Below are positions 21,401 to 28,748 of a stretch of DNA of 64,000 nt, one piece after another. The stretch covers positions 496,001 to 560,000 of the forward strand of contig NZ_FMCX01000002.1 in assembly GCF_900091555.1 (NCBI RefSeq). The letters run 5' to 3'. The translations under genes and the position numbers were made by a program. This DNA comes from Micromonospora mirobrigensis. Lineage in GTDB: Bacteria > Actinomycetota > Actinomycetes > Mycobacteriales > Micromonosporaceae. Numbering within the stretch: position 1 is the first letter of the stretch; every line of letters starts with the position of its first letter. The notes beneath the pieces are model-generated. The model was not told where the DNA came from. It did no database searches and was given only the letters and a program-made list of their open reading frames with translations.

Positions 21401-21772
21401 GGTTTCCCCGTCGAGGAGTTCCATGGCGATGTAGGGCAGCTCGTCGGCACCCGCCGCTCCGGCGATGATGCGCGGCAGGTGGGAGTGGCGCAGCTTGCGC
21501 ATGATGCGCACCTCGCGCTCGAACCGTTGCCTGGCCTTGTTGTCGGCGGACGTGTCGATGAGAGCTCCGGAGCGGCTACGGAGGATCAGCTTCAGCGCAA
21601 CCATGCGGTCGGTGGAGCCCTCGGCTGCCGCCATGTCCTCAGCTCGGTGGACCTCGCCCATGTTGCCTTTTCCGATGGCACTCAGCAGCCGGAACCGGCC
21701 GGCCACCCAGTCGTTCGTTCCCGTCACCCTCAACGCCCCCCGGCTCGTCCTCGACGGCGATCGCGTTGCCAC
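15479..21772 (-). CDS. Ser/Thr kinase-DEAD helicase-DUF1998-nuclease fusion
   Basis: A 2097-residue multidomain protein. Residues 26-300 are a complete PknB-like kinase: glycine loop GKGNMG (34-39), lysine in VALK (61), HRDLKPSN (161-168), DFG (181-183) and APE (210-212). A helicase follows: Walker A TGTGSGKS near 465, DELH near 590, TSATI near 625, and QRSGRAGR in the second lobe. Next are two CxxC pairs (CHHCG and CQMCG) and a cysteine cluster ending CYECLLTYGNQ, typical of DUF1998/MrfA-type helicases. The end (about 2034-2097) reads FVDGPVHD, AERD, GWDVVRF and DW, which resembles a Vsr/DUF559 endonuclease. The GTG start at 21772 is uncertain; a second GTG 15 codons later is possible. It heads the operon with the SNF2 helicase and methyltransferase. 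Confidence 0.85.
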   Translation of the reverse strand: MATRSPSRTSRGALRVTGTNDWVAGRFRLLSAIGKGNMGEVHRAEDMAAAEGSTDRMVALKLILRSRSGALIDTSADNKARQRFEREVRIMRKLRHSHLPRIIAGAAGADELPYIAMELLDGETLRDLMSEHPQLPISWVAAVGAQIADGLSAAHGGGVVHRDLKPSNVMLLRTGAIKVLDFGMGRILEDGESGRVTSTGVTVGTARYMAPEQFLAAAVTQAADLYALGCVLFELLTGVPPFLSESAHELYQKHLEEPVPSIRLMRSDVPEDMARLIARLLAKDPVDRPADAVSVREALLTFTKGSDTVPGWETFNPVRYLTDTRGGAVAAASPAPAEDSVPVDTSGAGMDVFGVHERLIKDYRAFTEGGTIIRDDRIAAFVEDDLDAKSQWPDPWLSLNPFFASGGSILELVSQGVLHEECARIFQARKTEGGTTCDGRSLTLHQHQREAIARAQSGASYVLTTGTGSGKSLSYIVPIVDKVLKARQQEGPKAAKRVRAIIVYPMNALANSQLKELDKYLQDGYGAGREPVTYARYTGQESDERRKEIRDNPPDILLTNYVMLELMLTRPDDRRSLIKMASGLEFLVFDELHTYRGRQGADVALLIRRVREACEAEKLQCIGTSATISSEGTIDDQRAVVARVASTLFGTEVTPANVIGETLVRATAEAPGTVPAERLRAPGAPRAYGDLVNDPLARWIETRFGLAVDAAGHLVRQRPAKIEDAAVELAEASGLTAADCARAIRRTLKAGSEARHPVTERPLFAFRLHQFLSKGDTVYVTLEDELTRHLTRDYQLVLPGSDGKILLPLAFCRECGQEYLTVWRTTRDGNVIYEPRRDIVATGGKATDGYLYIDTDRPWPTTREEAIEGRRIPESWLEIDDNGQEAVRSSYRERLPVAVTVDPYGYEGRGALKAAFIPSPFLFCAHCGVSYEQTRGKDFAKLATLDQEGRSSATSLVSASIVRSLMSAPPEALDKKARKLLTFVDNRQDASLQAGHFNDFVQITQLRGALYKAALDAGEEGINHEDLAADVTAALGLQVADYARGDDLPPSMARNAAKTLRDVVAFRLYLDLERGWRITMPNLEQTGLLEIDYQDLDWLAQNQERWSKSHDALRGAEPGQRVEIMRALLNEMRRSLAIDVQYFRDDFDSLQRASEERLIDPWVLSGSDAPKVGTAYPQPSRPGIDRSGLFLSGRGKFGKYLRRVHFGKELGFDDAQQVIVDLLEVLANASVITRIDAAPPRAGRFRRPAGASATGYRVSAASLIWRAGSGEIGTHDPLTRTYASGDGPRVNTFFRDLYQEAAGTLAGLTAREHTAQVDPAERERREEAFRKAELRLLYCSPTMELGVDISELNAVMMRNVPPTPANYAQRSGRAGRSGQPALVTTYCATGNSHDQYYFRRSARMVAGAVAPPRLDLANEDLVRSHVQAIWLAEAGIKLGRAIPETIDISYPEDSRRPNPALALHDHMTAALHDTRSQERAAAAARTVFAGLLSEYAQSSWWDDQWIEDTVRTTPERFDRAFDRWRDLFKAALVDQAEQNRRVLDHTLSERDRRIAVGRRKEAETQLNLLKNESVDSKSVLSDFNPYRYLASEGFLPGYSFPRLPLAAYVPTTGRKFGDGDYLQRPRFLAIREFGPGALIYHEGARYQVTRIQLPPDAAGDVVTGEARRCHHCGYHHDIKVNADRCQMCGEVLGERTTGLLHLHTVYTKRRERISSDEEERRRAGFRLVTSYRFHDHGARPGRRDAIVSDAVGGLAVLSYGDSATVRITNIGRVRSKTDEPDGFWLDPADGRWMNERDAGEASGDSSEMPLIDTDGNEKRRKKRVIPYVEDRRNIMVLKLDEPLDEPVALSLMYALERGIEAAFELEDSELATELLPPNDGPRERMLFTEAAEGGAGVLRLMQSDPNALARAAAEALSICHFAPDGTDTGGPHPDRPCAQGCYECLLTYGNQLNHRSINRHLVRDLLLRIATGKAAPTGQGESRTEQLERLTAQSDTALESKLITWLKQRGLRLPDEAQTFVTEALARPDYVYRLSGANVAVFVDGPVHDHAAVAERDAEAQERLYDRGWDVVRFPHNGDWAAIAAKHANYFGTNASG

Positions 21773-22120
21773 CTTCTACCGGGACGTCGGCTGCCCGCTC
21801 AGCCCACCACGGTCCTGCCTGAAGGACTCCCCCGGTACGCGAATACGAAGGTTTGTTCGCGATGCCGTCCGTGGAGTATCGCCGCCTCCGGCCAGCGGAA
21901 AATCCTCCGGTCGGAGGAAATGATCAACCGATAGTTGAGGGCTTGACATCGCCTCCAAGCCGTCCACTTGGGCCGCATCTTGCGCGATCTATACCGCTAT
22001 CGGTCGATGATCGACTGTCACGTCTGCGAGCATTGCAGCCCTGGGCAGCCCTTTTGTCATTCCCGGCCGATGTTCCGGCCCATCTGCTTCGGTCAGAAGC
22101 TGTGGACACGACAGAGTCGA
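21773..22120. other. Intergenic region upstream of the kinase-helicase gene
   Basis: This stretch of about 350 bases should hold the promoter of the minus-strand kinase-helicase operon and the 3' end of the methyltransferase gene downstream of 22121. It is less GC-rich than the coding DNA in places (21897-21960, 22000-22060). A small palindrome CCTCCGGTCGGAGG occurs near 21905. Several short frames exist but none looks like a gene. No firm -35/-10 pair was identified on the minus strand. Confidence 0.4.
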
Positions 22121-24028
22121 TCATGGCTCCAGGAGCCCGCGGGCGAGTCCGTCCACCATGAGCTTCACCAACGCTTCCCCAAGCTCGGCCGCCTGTCGGA
22201 TTGTTGACTCAAAGGCGTCGAGTCGCCGGAACGCCTCCCCGTGCACCCGCTGCTCCTCCAACGGCAGCCGCCGCACCTGCGCCCGCCGAATGTCGAACCG
22301 CAAGGTCCCGGACAGGCTCGACGCCTGCTTCTCGTTGGCCGACGTGCGCAGCTGCCCGGCCAGGAACCAGGGGTCAAGCGCCGCCGGGTTGGGTCGCAGC
22401 AGGTAGAGGTTGCGCCCGAGCAGCGCTCCCTCGGTGGTGACCACCCGGGCGGTGAGGGTCCGAGCGATCATCGGCACCACCACGTCGCCGGCGGCCAGGG
22501 GGATCTCCTGGCCAAGTTTGCCGTCGTCCCGCCCCGAGGCGTCCGCACCGTTCAGCACGTCCTGCGCGGTGAGCACCGGCGGCCCGTCACCTGAGGCGGC
22601 GTCGCCGTCGGTCGAGGCGGTCCGGATCGGCCCGAGGAGCTGCAACGCCCCCGTGCGGACCAGCTCGCCGACCGAGAGGGTGGGCGCGGCAGCTTCGTCC
22701 GCTGCCGGGGTGACCTGCGGCATCAGCGCCGGGAGGTCACCGACGATCGCGGCGAGCCGCTCTCTGGTGCGTACCAGATGTTCCTCCGAGGCCTCGCCCC
22801 CGACGGCCGGCTGCCGGCGGGCCGGGGTGAGGTCGACCTCCTCGTCGAGCAGTTCGATGACCGGCACCGCGCGGGCGAAGCCGACCTCCTCGATCTCGGC
22901 GTCAGGCGCGGCCGTGAAGGCGCGCCAAGTGGTCAACACCCGCACGGAGAGTTCGGAGAGGTCGCCGTCGGCGGCGTCGATCAGCAGCGCCCGCGCCGGT
23001 GGCGGCGCGTCGGCCGCGGGCCGCCGCAGCACCCACAGGTGCAGCGGTACGCCGTGCGGCGCGGCCACCCCCGGCGGAAGGGCGACGACGGCGCGCAGCG
23101 CGCCGCGGCGCAGCAGTTCGGCGCGGATCCGCCGGCCCGGGCGGCGCCCAGCGGCGGTGGGGGGCATGAGCAGGACGGCAGACCCTCCGGGGCGCAGGTG
23201 GGCCAGGGCGTGCTGCACCCAGGCCAACTCCGGTTCGGTGCGCGGCGGGGCGCCGTACTCCCAGCGCGGGTCGTAGCCGAGCTCCTCGTGCCCCCAGTTG
23301 CTGGCACCGAACGGCGGGTGGCAGAGCACGGCGTCGACGTGCCGGCCGGGGAACGCGTCGCCGAGCAGCGAGTCGCCGGGGCAGACCTCCCCGGGCACGT
23401 CGCGCAGGGCGAGCCAGAGCCCGGCGAGCCGGGCAAGTGTCTCGTCAAGTTCCTGTCCGTACGCCGAGGTGCAGCCGGCGCGGACGGCTGCCCGCAGGGT
23501 GGCGCCGGAGCCGGCGGCCGGGTCGAGGACGGAGCCGCCGCCGACGTCCGCGAGCCCGGCCATCAGGTCGGCCAGGTCGTCCGGGGTGGCCCAGGGCCGG
23601 CCGGGACCGGGGGCTGAGAAGCGCTGCCACAGCTCGTCGAAGGTGGCCTGCGGGCCGGACTCCTCGGCGAGGGCGTCGATGTCGGGCAGCAGGTCGATCA
23701 GGCGTCGGTCGACCTGCCGGGGTGACGGGCGTTCGCCGCGTTGCCGGGCGAGCAGCAGCGCGCCGACGGCGGCGAGCGCGCCGGGACCGGCGTCGGGAGT
23801 GGGGGCGAGTCGGCGCCAGAGTCGGTCCACCGCGGACAACTCGGGCAGCTTGCCCTGGCCGCGCAGCCACTGCTCGACCTGGGTCAGGTCGAACTCGGGG
23901 CTGGCCGCGGTGCCGGCCACCGGGGCCGGGAAGTCGGCGTGCCGCTTACGCCAGTTGCTGACCGCGGCGCGCCCGACCCCGGCGAGCCGGGCGATCTCCG
24001 CCGCCGTGATTGTCGCTGTCTCCTGCAC
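22121..24028 (-). CDS. N6-adenine methyltransferase-like protein with HTH and fused specificity-like end
   Basis: A 635-residue HsdM-like protein. Residues 5-30 form a helix-turn-helix (ITAAEIARLAGVGRAAVSNW). SAM motif I is VLDPAAGSGAT at 167-176. Motif IV reads CHPPFG at 236-241, where the N of NPPF/Y is His; I confirmed this codon as CAC. After it come LLMPPTAAGRRPG and a C-terminal part with VPMIARTLTARVV, LYLLRPNP and RLPLEEQ, similar to an HsdS half. If catalysis needs that Asn, the protein may be inactive or have another role such as a sequence-specific binder. I recall relatives next to an AAA ATPase gene in other actinomycetes. The start ATG at 24028 is followed by a divergent promoter region for the lipoprotein gene. 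Confidence 0.8.
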   Translation of the reverse strand: MQETATITAAEIARLAGVGRAAVSNWRKRHADFPAPVAGTAASPEFDLTQVEQWLRGQGKLPELSAVDRLWRRLAPTPDAGPGALAAVGALLLARQRGERPSPRQVDRRLIDLLPDIDALAEESGPQATFDELWQRFSAPGPGRPWATPDDLADLMAGLADVGGGSVLDPAAGSGATLRAAVRAGCTSAYGQELDETLARLAGLWLALRDVPGEVCPGDSLLGDAFPGRHVDAVLCHPPFGASNWGHEELGYDPRWEYGAPPRTEPELAWVQHALAHLRPGGSAVLLMPPTAAGRRPGRRIRAELLRRGALRAVVALPPGVAAPHGVPLHLWVLRRPAADAPPPARALLIDAADGDLSELSVRVLTTWRAFTAAPDAEIEEVGFARAVPVIELLDEEVDLTPARRQPAVGGEASEEHLVRTRERLAAIVGDLPALMPQVTPAADEAAAPTLSVGELVRTGALQLLGPIRTASTDGDAASGDGPPVLTAQDVLNGADASGRDDGKLGQEIPLAAGDVVVPMIARTLTARVVTTEGALLGRNLYLLRPNPAALDPWFLAGQLRTSANEKQASSLSGTLRFDIRRAQVRRLPLEEQRVHGEAFRRLDAFESTIRQAAELGEALVKLMVDGLARGLLEP

Positions 24029-24065
24029 CTCCGAAGTGTGTCACATCCGTCAAGCATCATGTCTG

Positions 24066-24096
24066 TTGACAGCGTTCACAGAGAATGCTCTTATTG
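24066..24096 (+). promoter_or_regulatory. Candidate promoter of the lipoprotein gene
   Basis: TTGACA at 24066-24071 is followed after about 17-19 bases by TCTTAT/TTATTG (24089-24096), a plausible -35/-10 pair. A clear AGGAGG lies at 24117 ahead of the ATG at 24129. The strand and spacing fit a sigma-70-type promoter, but this is a pattern match only. Confidence 0.4.
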
Positions 24097-24128
24097 ACGC
24101 CGCCACGGTTCACACCAGGAGGACATCG

Positions 24129-24662
24129 ATGCGCAAGACCACCACCCTCGCCCTCATCGCCACCGGCCTCGTCGCGCTCGGCTGCGGCTCCGGCGCCACC
24201 GACAACGCCGGCAGCTCGGGCGGCGACACCAGCGGCGGCAACGGCGGCGACGCCCCCGCCAAGACCGCGAAGATCGGCAAGCCGGCCCGGGACGGGAAGT
24301 TCGAGTTCACCGTCAAGTCCGCCAAGTGCGGCGTCGCCAAGATCGGCGACAGCACCCTCGGCGCCAAGGCGCAGGGCCAGTTCTGCCTGGTCACCATGAC
24401 CGTCAAGAACATCGGCAAGGAAGCGCAGATGTTCGACGGCAGCAGCCAGAAGGCGTACGCGGCCGACGGCACGGAGTACTCCGCCGACGGCGGAGCCGCG
24501 ATCTACGCCAACCAGAACGCCGAGACCTTCCTCAACGACATCAACCCCGGCAACCAGGTGAGCGGCGTGGTCGTCTTCGACATCCCGAAGAAGGTCAAGC
24601 TCACCAAGCTCGAGCTGCACGACTCGCCGTTTTCCGGCGGCGTCGACGTGGCGCTCGGCTGA
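24129..24662 (+). CDS. DUF4352-type secreted lipoprotein
   Basis: A 177-residue lipoprotein. The signal peptide MRKTTTLALIATGLVALGCGSG ends in lipobox ALGC, so the protein should be anchored to the outer face of the membrane by its cysteine. A Gly/Ser/Asp-rich linker follows. The folded part has KFEFTVKSAKCGV, QFCLVTMTVKNIGKEAQMF and GNQVSGVVVFDIPK, which is the immunoglobulin-like pattern of DUF4352 proteins. Their function is mostly unknown. A strong AGGAGG ribosome site sits 6 bases before the ATG. A hairpin downstream at 24680-24705 probably ends transcription. Its place between two defence-like genes may be chance. Confidence 0.85.
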   Translation: MRKTTTLALIATGLVALGCGSGATDNAGSSGGDTSGGNGGDAPAKTAKIGKPARDGKFEFTVKSAKCGVAKIGDSTLGAKAQGQFCLVTMTVKNIGKEAQMFDGSSQKAYAADGTEYSADGGAAIYANQNAETFLNDINPGNQVSGVVVFDIPKKVKLTKLELHDSPFSGGVDVALG

Positions 24663-24679
24663 CTGTCCCCGCTTACGTC

Positions 24680-24705
24680 CCGGGGCGGGGTCACGCCCGC
24701 CCCGG
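24680..24705. terminator. GC-rich hairpin terminator
   Basis: A perfect 10-base stem, CCGGGGCGGG (24680-24689) and CCCGCCCCGG (24696-24705), with a 6-base loop follows the lipoprotein stop by 17 bases. Confidence 0.7.
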
Positions 24706-24743
24706 ATGTTCACAGCCCGCCTGTTCACACGAGGAGCGCCGCC

Positions 24744-25616
24744 ATGAACGACCCCGTCACGCCGTCGCCCGAGCAGCCCCGGCAACCGTCCCTCGCCCCG
24801 GCACCTGCCCCGGCCGGCAGAGGCGGCAGCGCCAAGGCCTGGGCAGTCGGTGGGCTCGCCCTGATCACCGCCCTCTGCTGCGGCGGTGCCGCCATCGGAC
24901 TGGCGGATAGCGACGACAAGAAGCCGACCGCCGGCGGGAGCAGCCCGACGGCCAGCGATTCCCTTGCGCCCCCAACCACCGCGGCACCCATCACCACCCC
25001 GCCGTCAACCGCGCCCACCACCACGCAGCCCACGGCCGAACCCACCACCGCCGAGCCCACCACGGCTGCTCCGACCACGACGCCGCCCGCACCCAAGCCG
25101 AAGGTGTACAAGGGACGAGGCGACGACGTGGTGCGGATCCCGGACCTGACCGACCTGGCCGTCATCAAGTTCACCTGCCGGTGCAGCGGCAACACGGTGC
25201 TGCACAGCGACGGGCCGGAAGGGCTGTTGGTCAACGAGATCGGGTCGTACAGCGGCAAGCGCTGGATCAATTTCGAGGACGGCGCGCTCACCACCGAGTT
25301 CGAGATCGAGGCGACGGGCAGCTGGACGCTGACGATCGGATCGATCGAACAGCTGGCGACCAAGGCCCTCTCCGGCAAGGCGTCCGGCAAGGGCGACGAC
25401 GTCGTCGTCCTCGGTGGCGAGGCGACGGCCGTCAAGGTTACGCACACCCGCGGCAGGTCCAACTTCGCTGTGTACGCCTACTCCCTCGACACCGGCGAGG
25501 GCGGCCTGCTGATCAACGAGATCGGCGGCTACTCCGGCGTCCGGCCGCTGACGGCACCGGCCATCGTACAGATCGCCGCCGACGGCAACTGGACCATCGC
25601 ACCCGCGTGGACCTGA
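24744..25616 (+). CDS. Membrane-anchored protein with a Thr/Pro linker and duplicated domain
   Basis: A 290-residue protein. Residues 1-30 are proline-rich and cytosolic, then a transmembrane segment (AWAVGGLALITALCCGGAAIGLA) is followed by an extracellular Thr/Pro-rich linker of about 65 residues. The rest holds two related modules. Each starts with GRGDDVV or GKGDDVV and ends in LLVNEIGSYSGKR or LLINEIGGYSGVR, followed by a strand ending TIGS or TIAP. The duplication suggests a beta-sandwich binding domain, perhaps for surface or ligand recognition. I recognise no enzyme motif. It follows the lipoprotein by 81 bases, across a terminator, and may have its own promoter. Confidence 0.75.
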   Translation: MNDPVTPSPEQPRQPSLAPAPAPAGRGGSAKAWAVGGLALITALCCGGAAIGLADSDDKKPTAGGSSPTASDSLAPPTTAAPITTPPSTAPTTTQPTAEPTTAEPTTAAPTTTPPAPKPKVYKGRGDDVVRIPDLTDLAVIKFTCRCSGNTVLHSDGPEGLLVNEIGSYSGKRWINFEDGALTTEFEIEATGSWTLTIGSIEQLATKALSGKASGKGDDVVVLGGEATAVKVTHTRGRSNFAVYAYSLDTGEGGLLINEIGGYSGVRPLTAPAIVQIAADGNWTIAPAWT

Positions 25617-25786
25617 TACCGCCGCCCACGCGCAGGCCCCGATCGCATGTCGGCCCGTCGACCCCACCTGCCCCGGAGGCGACCATGCCCACCTCCCGCA
25701 CTTCGCAGGCTCCCTGGCCCATCGGCTGGGTCGGCCCTACCTAGCGCACCCCCGAACCCACTGGACCCGACCGAAGGGAGACAACC

Positions 25787-28258
25787 ATGACGGACACCGC
25801 GCAGCCCTTGATGGAACTGGTCTTCGACCAACTCGCCGACGACGACGCCGTACCGGCCGACGTCGCCGACCTCGTCCTCGCCGCCCTCGCCGGCGACGAG
25901 GATCTGGCCGCCGCCCTCGCCGGCTCGCCGACCCGGCTGGATCCGCGCTCCCCCACCGGCGGCGACCCGACCGGGCAGATCTGGTTGCGGTCGGTGACCG
26001 TCGCCGGATTCCGCGGGGTCGGCGAGGAACGCACCTTCGACGTGCCGCCCGGCCCGGGTCTGACCCTGGTGGTGGGCCGCAACGGCTCCGGCAAGTCCAG
26101 CTTCGCCGAGGCGATCGAGCTGGCGCTCACCGGCGACAGCGCCCGATGGGCGGAGAAGAGCAGCGTGTGGCGGGCCGGCTGGCGCAATCTGCACGCCCCG
26201 GAGCCGTGCCGCATCGCCGTGGAACTGCTGATCGACGGGGTGGCCACGCCGACCCGGGTGGCGCGGGCCTGGCCGGCCGGCGCCGAACTGCCCGACGCGC
26301 AGGTCACGGTCACCAGTGACCGGGGCCGGCACGCGGGCCTCGACGAGCTCGGCCTGGCCCACCCGCTGGAGCTGTACCGGCCGTTCCTCACCGCCGCCGA
26401 GCTGGGCCGGCTCACGGCGGGCACGCAGAGCCAGCTCTTCGACGCGCTCTTCGCGATCCTCGGCCTGGACGCGATCAGCGAGGCCGACCGGCGTCTGCTA
26501 CGGGCCGCCCGACCCCACGAGGCGGCCGTCAAGGAGGTACGGGCGCAGCGGACGGTCCTGGCAGCCACGCTGGAAGGGGTGGCCGACGACCGGGCGCGGC
26601 GGGCCGCCGTGCTGTTGCGCCGACGAGGTGCGGCGGATCTGGTGGCGCTGGCCGCGATCCTCGCCGAGCCGGACGAGGCGACCGCCGACGAGGCGGTCCG
26701 GCGTTGCCGGGAGCTCGCCGACCTCGCCCTGCCGGGCACGGACGACGTGCTCCGGCTGGTAGCGCAGCTCCGTTCCGCCGTGGCCGAGACGGTCCGGTAC
26801 GACGGCGGACGGTCCCGGGCGGCGTTGCGCTCCGCGGAGCTGCTGCGTCTCGCTCTGGAAGAACACCACGAGGGCGGTGACCGGCCATGCCCGGTGTGCC
26901 GGAAGGGAAGCCTGGACGGCGGTTGGCGTACGGAGGCGGAGGCGTCGCTGGCGGAGCTGCGGCAGCGCAGCGTGGCGGCGCAGAATGCCGCCTCCCGGCT
27001 CACCGCGCTGATGCGCCAGGCCCACCACCTGATCGATGACATCGCGTTCCCGCCCGAGGCACCCGAGCGGGCCGTCGACGGCGGGGACGGCGAGCTGGCC
27101 GAGATGGTCGGGCCGCTCACCGAGGCGGTGGCGGCGCTGCGACGCGTGCCCGGAGGGCCGGCAGAACTGGCCGACCACCTGGCCGAGAGGTACCCGTCGG
27201 TGGTGGTGGCGGCCGGCGCGGCGCGCGCGTACGCCGAGGGTTTCCTGCGGCAGCGCGACACCGGCTGGCGGGCGGCGGCGGCCGACCTGCGGGGCTGGCT
27301 GACCGCGGCGGGCGGCCTGGCGGCGCGGGAGGCGACGCTCGCCCGGGTGAAGGCGGCGCGGGCCTGGTTGTCGCGGACCGGTGCGGTGGTGCGGGACGAG
27401 CGGCTGCGGCCGTTCGCGGCGCGCTCGCAGCGGATCTGGGAGCGGCTGCGGCAGGAGAGCAACGTCGAGCTGGGTGCGATGAGCCTGGCGGGGGCGAACA
27501 CCCGGCGGCGGGTGGTCTTCCCGGTCAGCGTGGACGGCGCCGACAACGGCACCGCGCTGGGGGTGATGAGCCAGGGTGAGATGCACGCCCTCGGGCTGGC
27601 AACGTTCCTGCCGCGCAGTTGCGCACCGGAGAGTCCGTTCCGGTTCATCGTGGTCGACGATCCGGTGCAGAGCATGGATCCGTCGAAGGTGGACGGGCTC
27701 GCCCAGGTGCTCGCCGAGCTGGCCGAGGAACGGCAGGTGCTGGTCTTCACCCACGACAGCCGGTTGCCCGACGCGGTGCGGCGGCTGGACCTCGGTCGGG
27801 CTCGGATGGTGGAGGTGCACCGGGCGGAGCGCTCGGTGGTGACGCTGCGGCCCGCTTCCGACCCGGTCACCCGTCACCTGGAGGACGCCGGCGCGCTGGC
27901 CCGTACCGGCGACGTGCCGGCGGAGGTACGCGGGCCGGTGGTTGCGGAGTTGTGCCGCGCGGCCATCGAGGCGGCCTGCCACCAGCGGATCTGGCGGGCT
28001 CGGGTGGCCCGGGGAGTACGGCACGACGACATCGAGGCGGCCATCGTCGAGGCGTCCCGCCGGTTGACCACGATCGTGGCGCTGGCCGTCTTCGACGACG
28101 CGGAGCGCGGCGGCGACGTGCTCGGCTGGTTGGGTCGGCACGGCAGGTGGGCGGTGCGGGCGTACCAGGAGTGCCGCCAGGGTGTGCACGGCGCGCACCT
28201 GGCAGACCTGCCCGGCCTGGTCGCCGACGCCCGCCGGCTGGTGGGGGTGCTCGCGTGA
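25787..28258 (+). CDS. SMC/RecF-like AAA ATPase with a CxxC hook-like motif
   Basis: An 823-residue ATPase. Walker A is GRNGSGKS (97-104) after a strand VAGFRGVGEERTF, typical of RecF/SMC-like proteins that dock DNA or RNA. A single CPVC near residue 368 lies in the middle of a helical stretch, where Rad50/RloC proteins have a zinc hook. The ABC signature SQGEMHALGLATF and Walker B RFIVVDDPVQSMD are near 588 and 622. The tail after 690 is a helical unit with AELCRAAIEAACHQRIW. The ribosome site GGGAG fits the ATG at 25787. Its stop overlaps the next start. Proteins like this act in DNA repair or anti-phage systems; an exact role cannot be read here. Confidence 0.82.
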   Translation: MTDTAQPLMELVFDQLADDDAVPADVADLVLAALAGDEDLAAALAGSPTRLDPRSPTGGDPTGQIWLRSVTVAGFRGVGEERTFDVPPGPGLTLVVGRNGSGKSSFAEAIELALTGDSARWAEKSSVWRAGWRNLHAPEPCRIAVELLIDGVATPTRVARAWPAGAELPDAQVTVTSDRGRHAGLDELGLAHPLELYRPFLTAAELGRLTAGTQSQLFDALFAILGLDAISEADRRLLRAARPHEAAVKEVRAQRTVLAATLEGVADDRARRAAVLLRRRGAADLVALAAILAEPDEATADEAVRRCRELADLALPGTDDVLRLVAQLRSAVAETVRYDGGRSRAALRSAELLRLALEEHHEGGDRPCPVCRKGSLDGGWRTEAEASLAELRQRSVAAQNAASRLTALMRQAHHLIDDIAFPPEAPERAVDGGDGELAEMVGPLTEAVAALRRVPGGPAELADHLAERYPSVVVAAGAARAYAEGFLRQRDTGWRAAAADLRGWLTAAGGLAAREATLARVKAARAWLSRTGAVVRDERLRPFAARSQRIWERLRQESNVELGAMSLAGANTRRRVVFPVSVDGADNGTALGVMSQGEMHALGLATFLPRSCAPESPFRFIVVDDPVQSMDPSKVDGLAQVLAELAEERQVLVFTHDSRLPDAVRRLDLGRARMVEVHRAERSVVTLRPASDPVTRHLEDAGALARTGDVPAEVRGPVVAELCRAAIEAACHQRIWRARVARGVRHDDIEAAIVEASRRLTTIVALAVFDDAERGGDVLGWLGRHGRWAVRAYQECRQGVHGAHLADLPGLVADARRLVGVLA

Positions 28259-28659
28259 CCGCGCCGACGGCCGACCGCTGCCTGTCGGCGGCCGACCGGT
28301 TGCTGCGCGGTGCTGGCCGGTTCGGCGCGGCGGCGGTAACGGCCGGGTGGTGGCCCCGCGTGTGCGCCTGCCTGATCCGGCTCGCCCTGGAGGGCGGCGT
28401 CGACGGCTACTGGCAGCGGGTCCGCCCCGACGTCGCGGCGTGTCAGCAGAATCGCGCCAAGCAGCTCATGCTGCGCGGGCGGCTGGGACCGGGCGCGGCG
28501 GTCGCCCGTCGGATCGGGTACGCGTGGGCGACGCTCTCCACCGCCACCCACCACCACTGCTATGAGCTGGCGCCGACGGCAGCGGAGCTGCGCCGGCTGC
28601 ACACCGAGGTGGCTGACCTGCTCACCGAACTCGCCGGACGACGGGCATCCGCGCCGTGA
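28255..28659 (+). CDS. Small partner of the SMC-like ATPase, unknown function
   Basis: A 134-residue protein whose GTG start overlaps the ATPase stop by four bases (GTGA), so the two are coupled. The sequence is mostly alpha-helical, with CACLIRLALEGGVDGYW, VAACQQNRAKQLMLRGRLG and YAWATLSTATHHHCYEL; no signal peptide or membrane segment is present. The HHHC cluster might bind metal. I do not recognise a family. A partner that regulates or completes the ATPase, as an antitoxin or a nuclease-inhibiting subunit would, is a reasonable guess from coupling alone. Confidence 0.68.
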   Translation: MTAPTADRCLSAADRLLRGAGRFGAAAVTAGWWPRVCACLIRLALEGGVDGYWQRVRPDVAACQQNRAKQLMLRGRLGPGAAVARRIGYAWATLSTATHHHCYELAPTAAELRRLHTEVADLLTELAGRRASAP

Positions 28660-28748
28660 CCCGTGCTCAGCTCGGAGTCGGCGCCTGCCGCCGGTCGGCT
28701 TCGGCTGACATTAAACGAAGTGCTGAAACCCGACACCGTCCGCCCTTC

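Noticed and set aside
25741..27870. Minus-strand open frame of about 700 codons opposite the SMC-like ATPase
   Set aside because: Serine/arginine-rich translation with no motifs; the plus strand has Walker A, ABC signature and Walker B.
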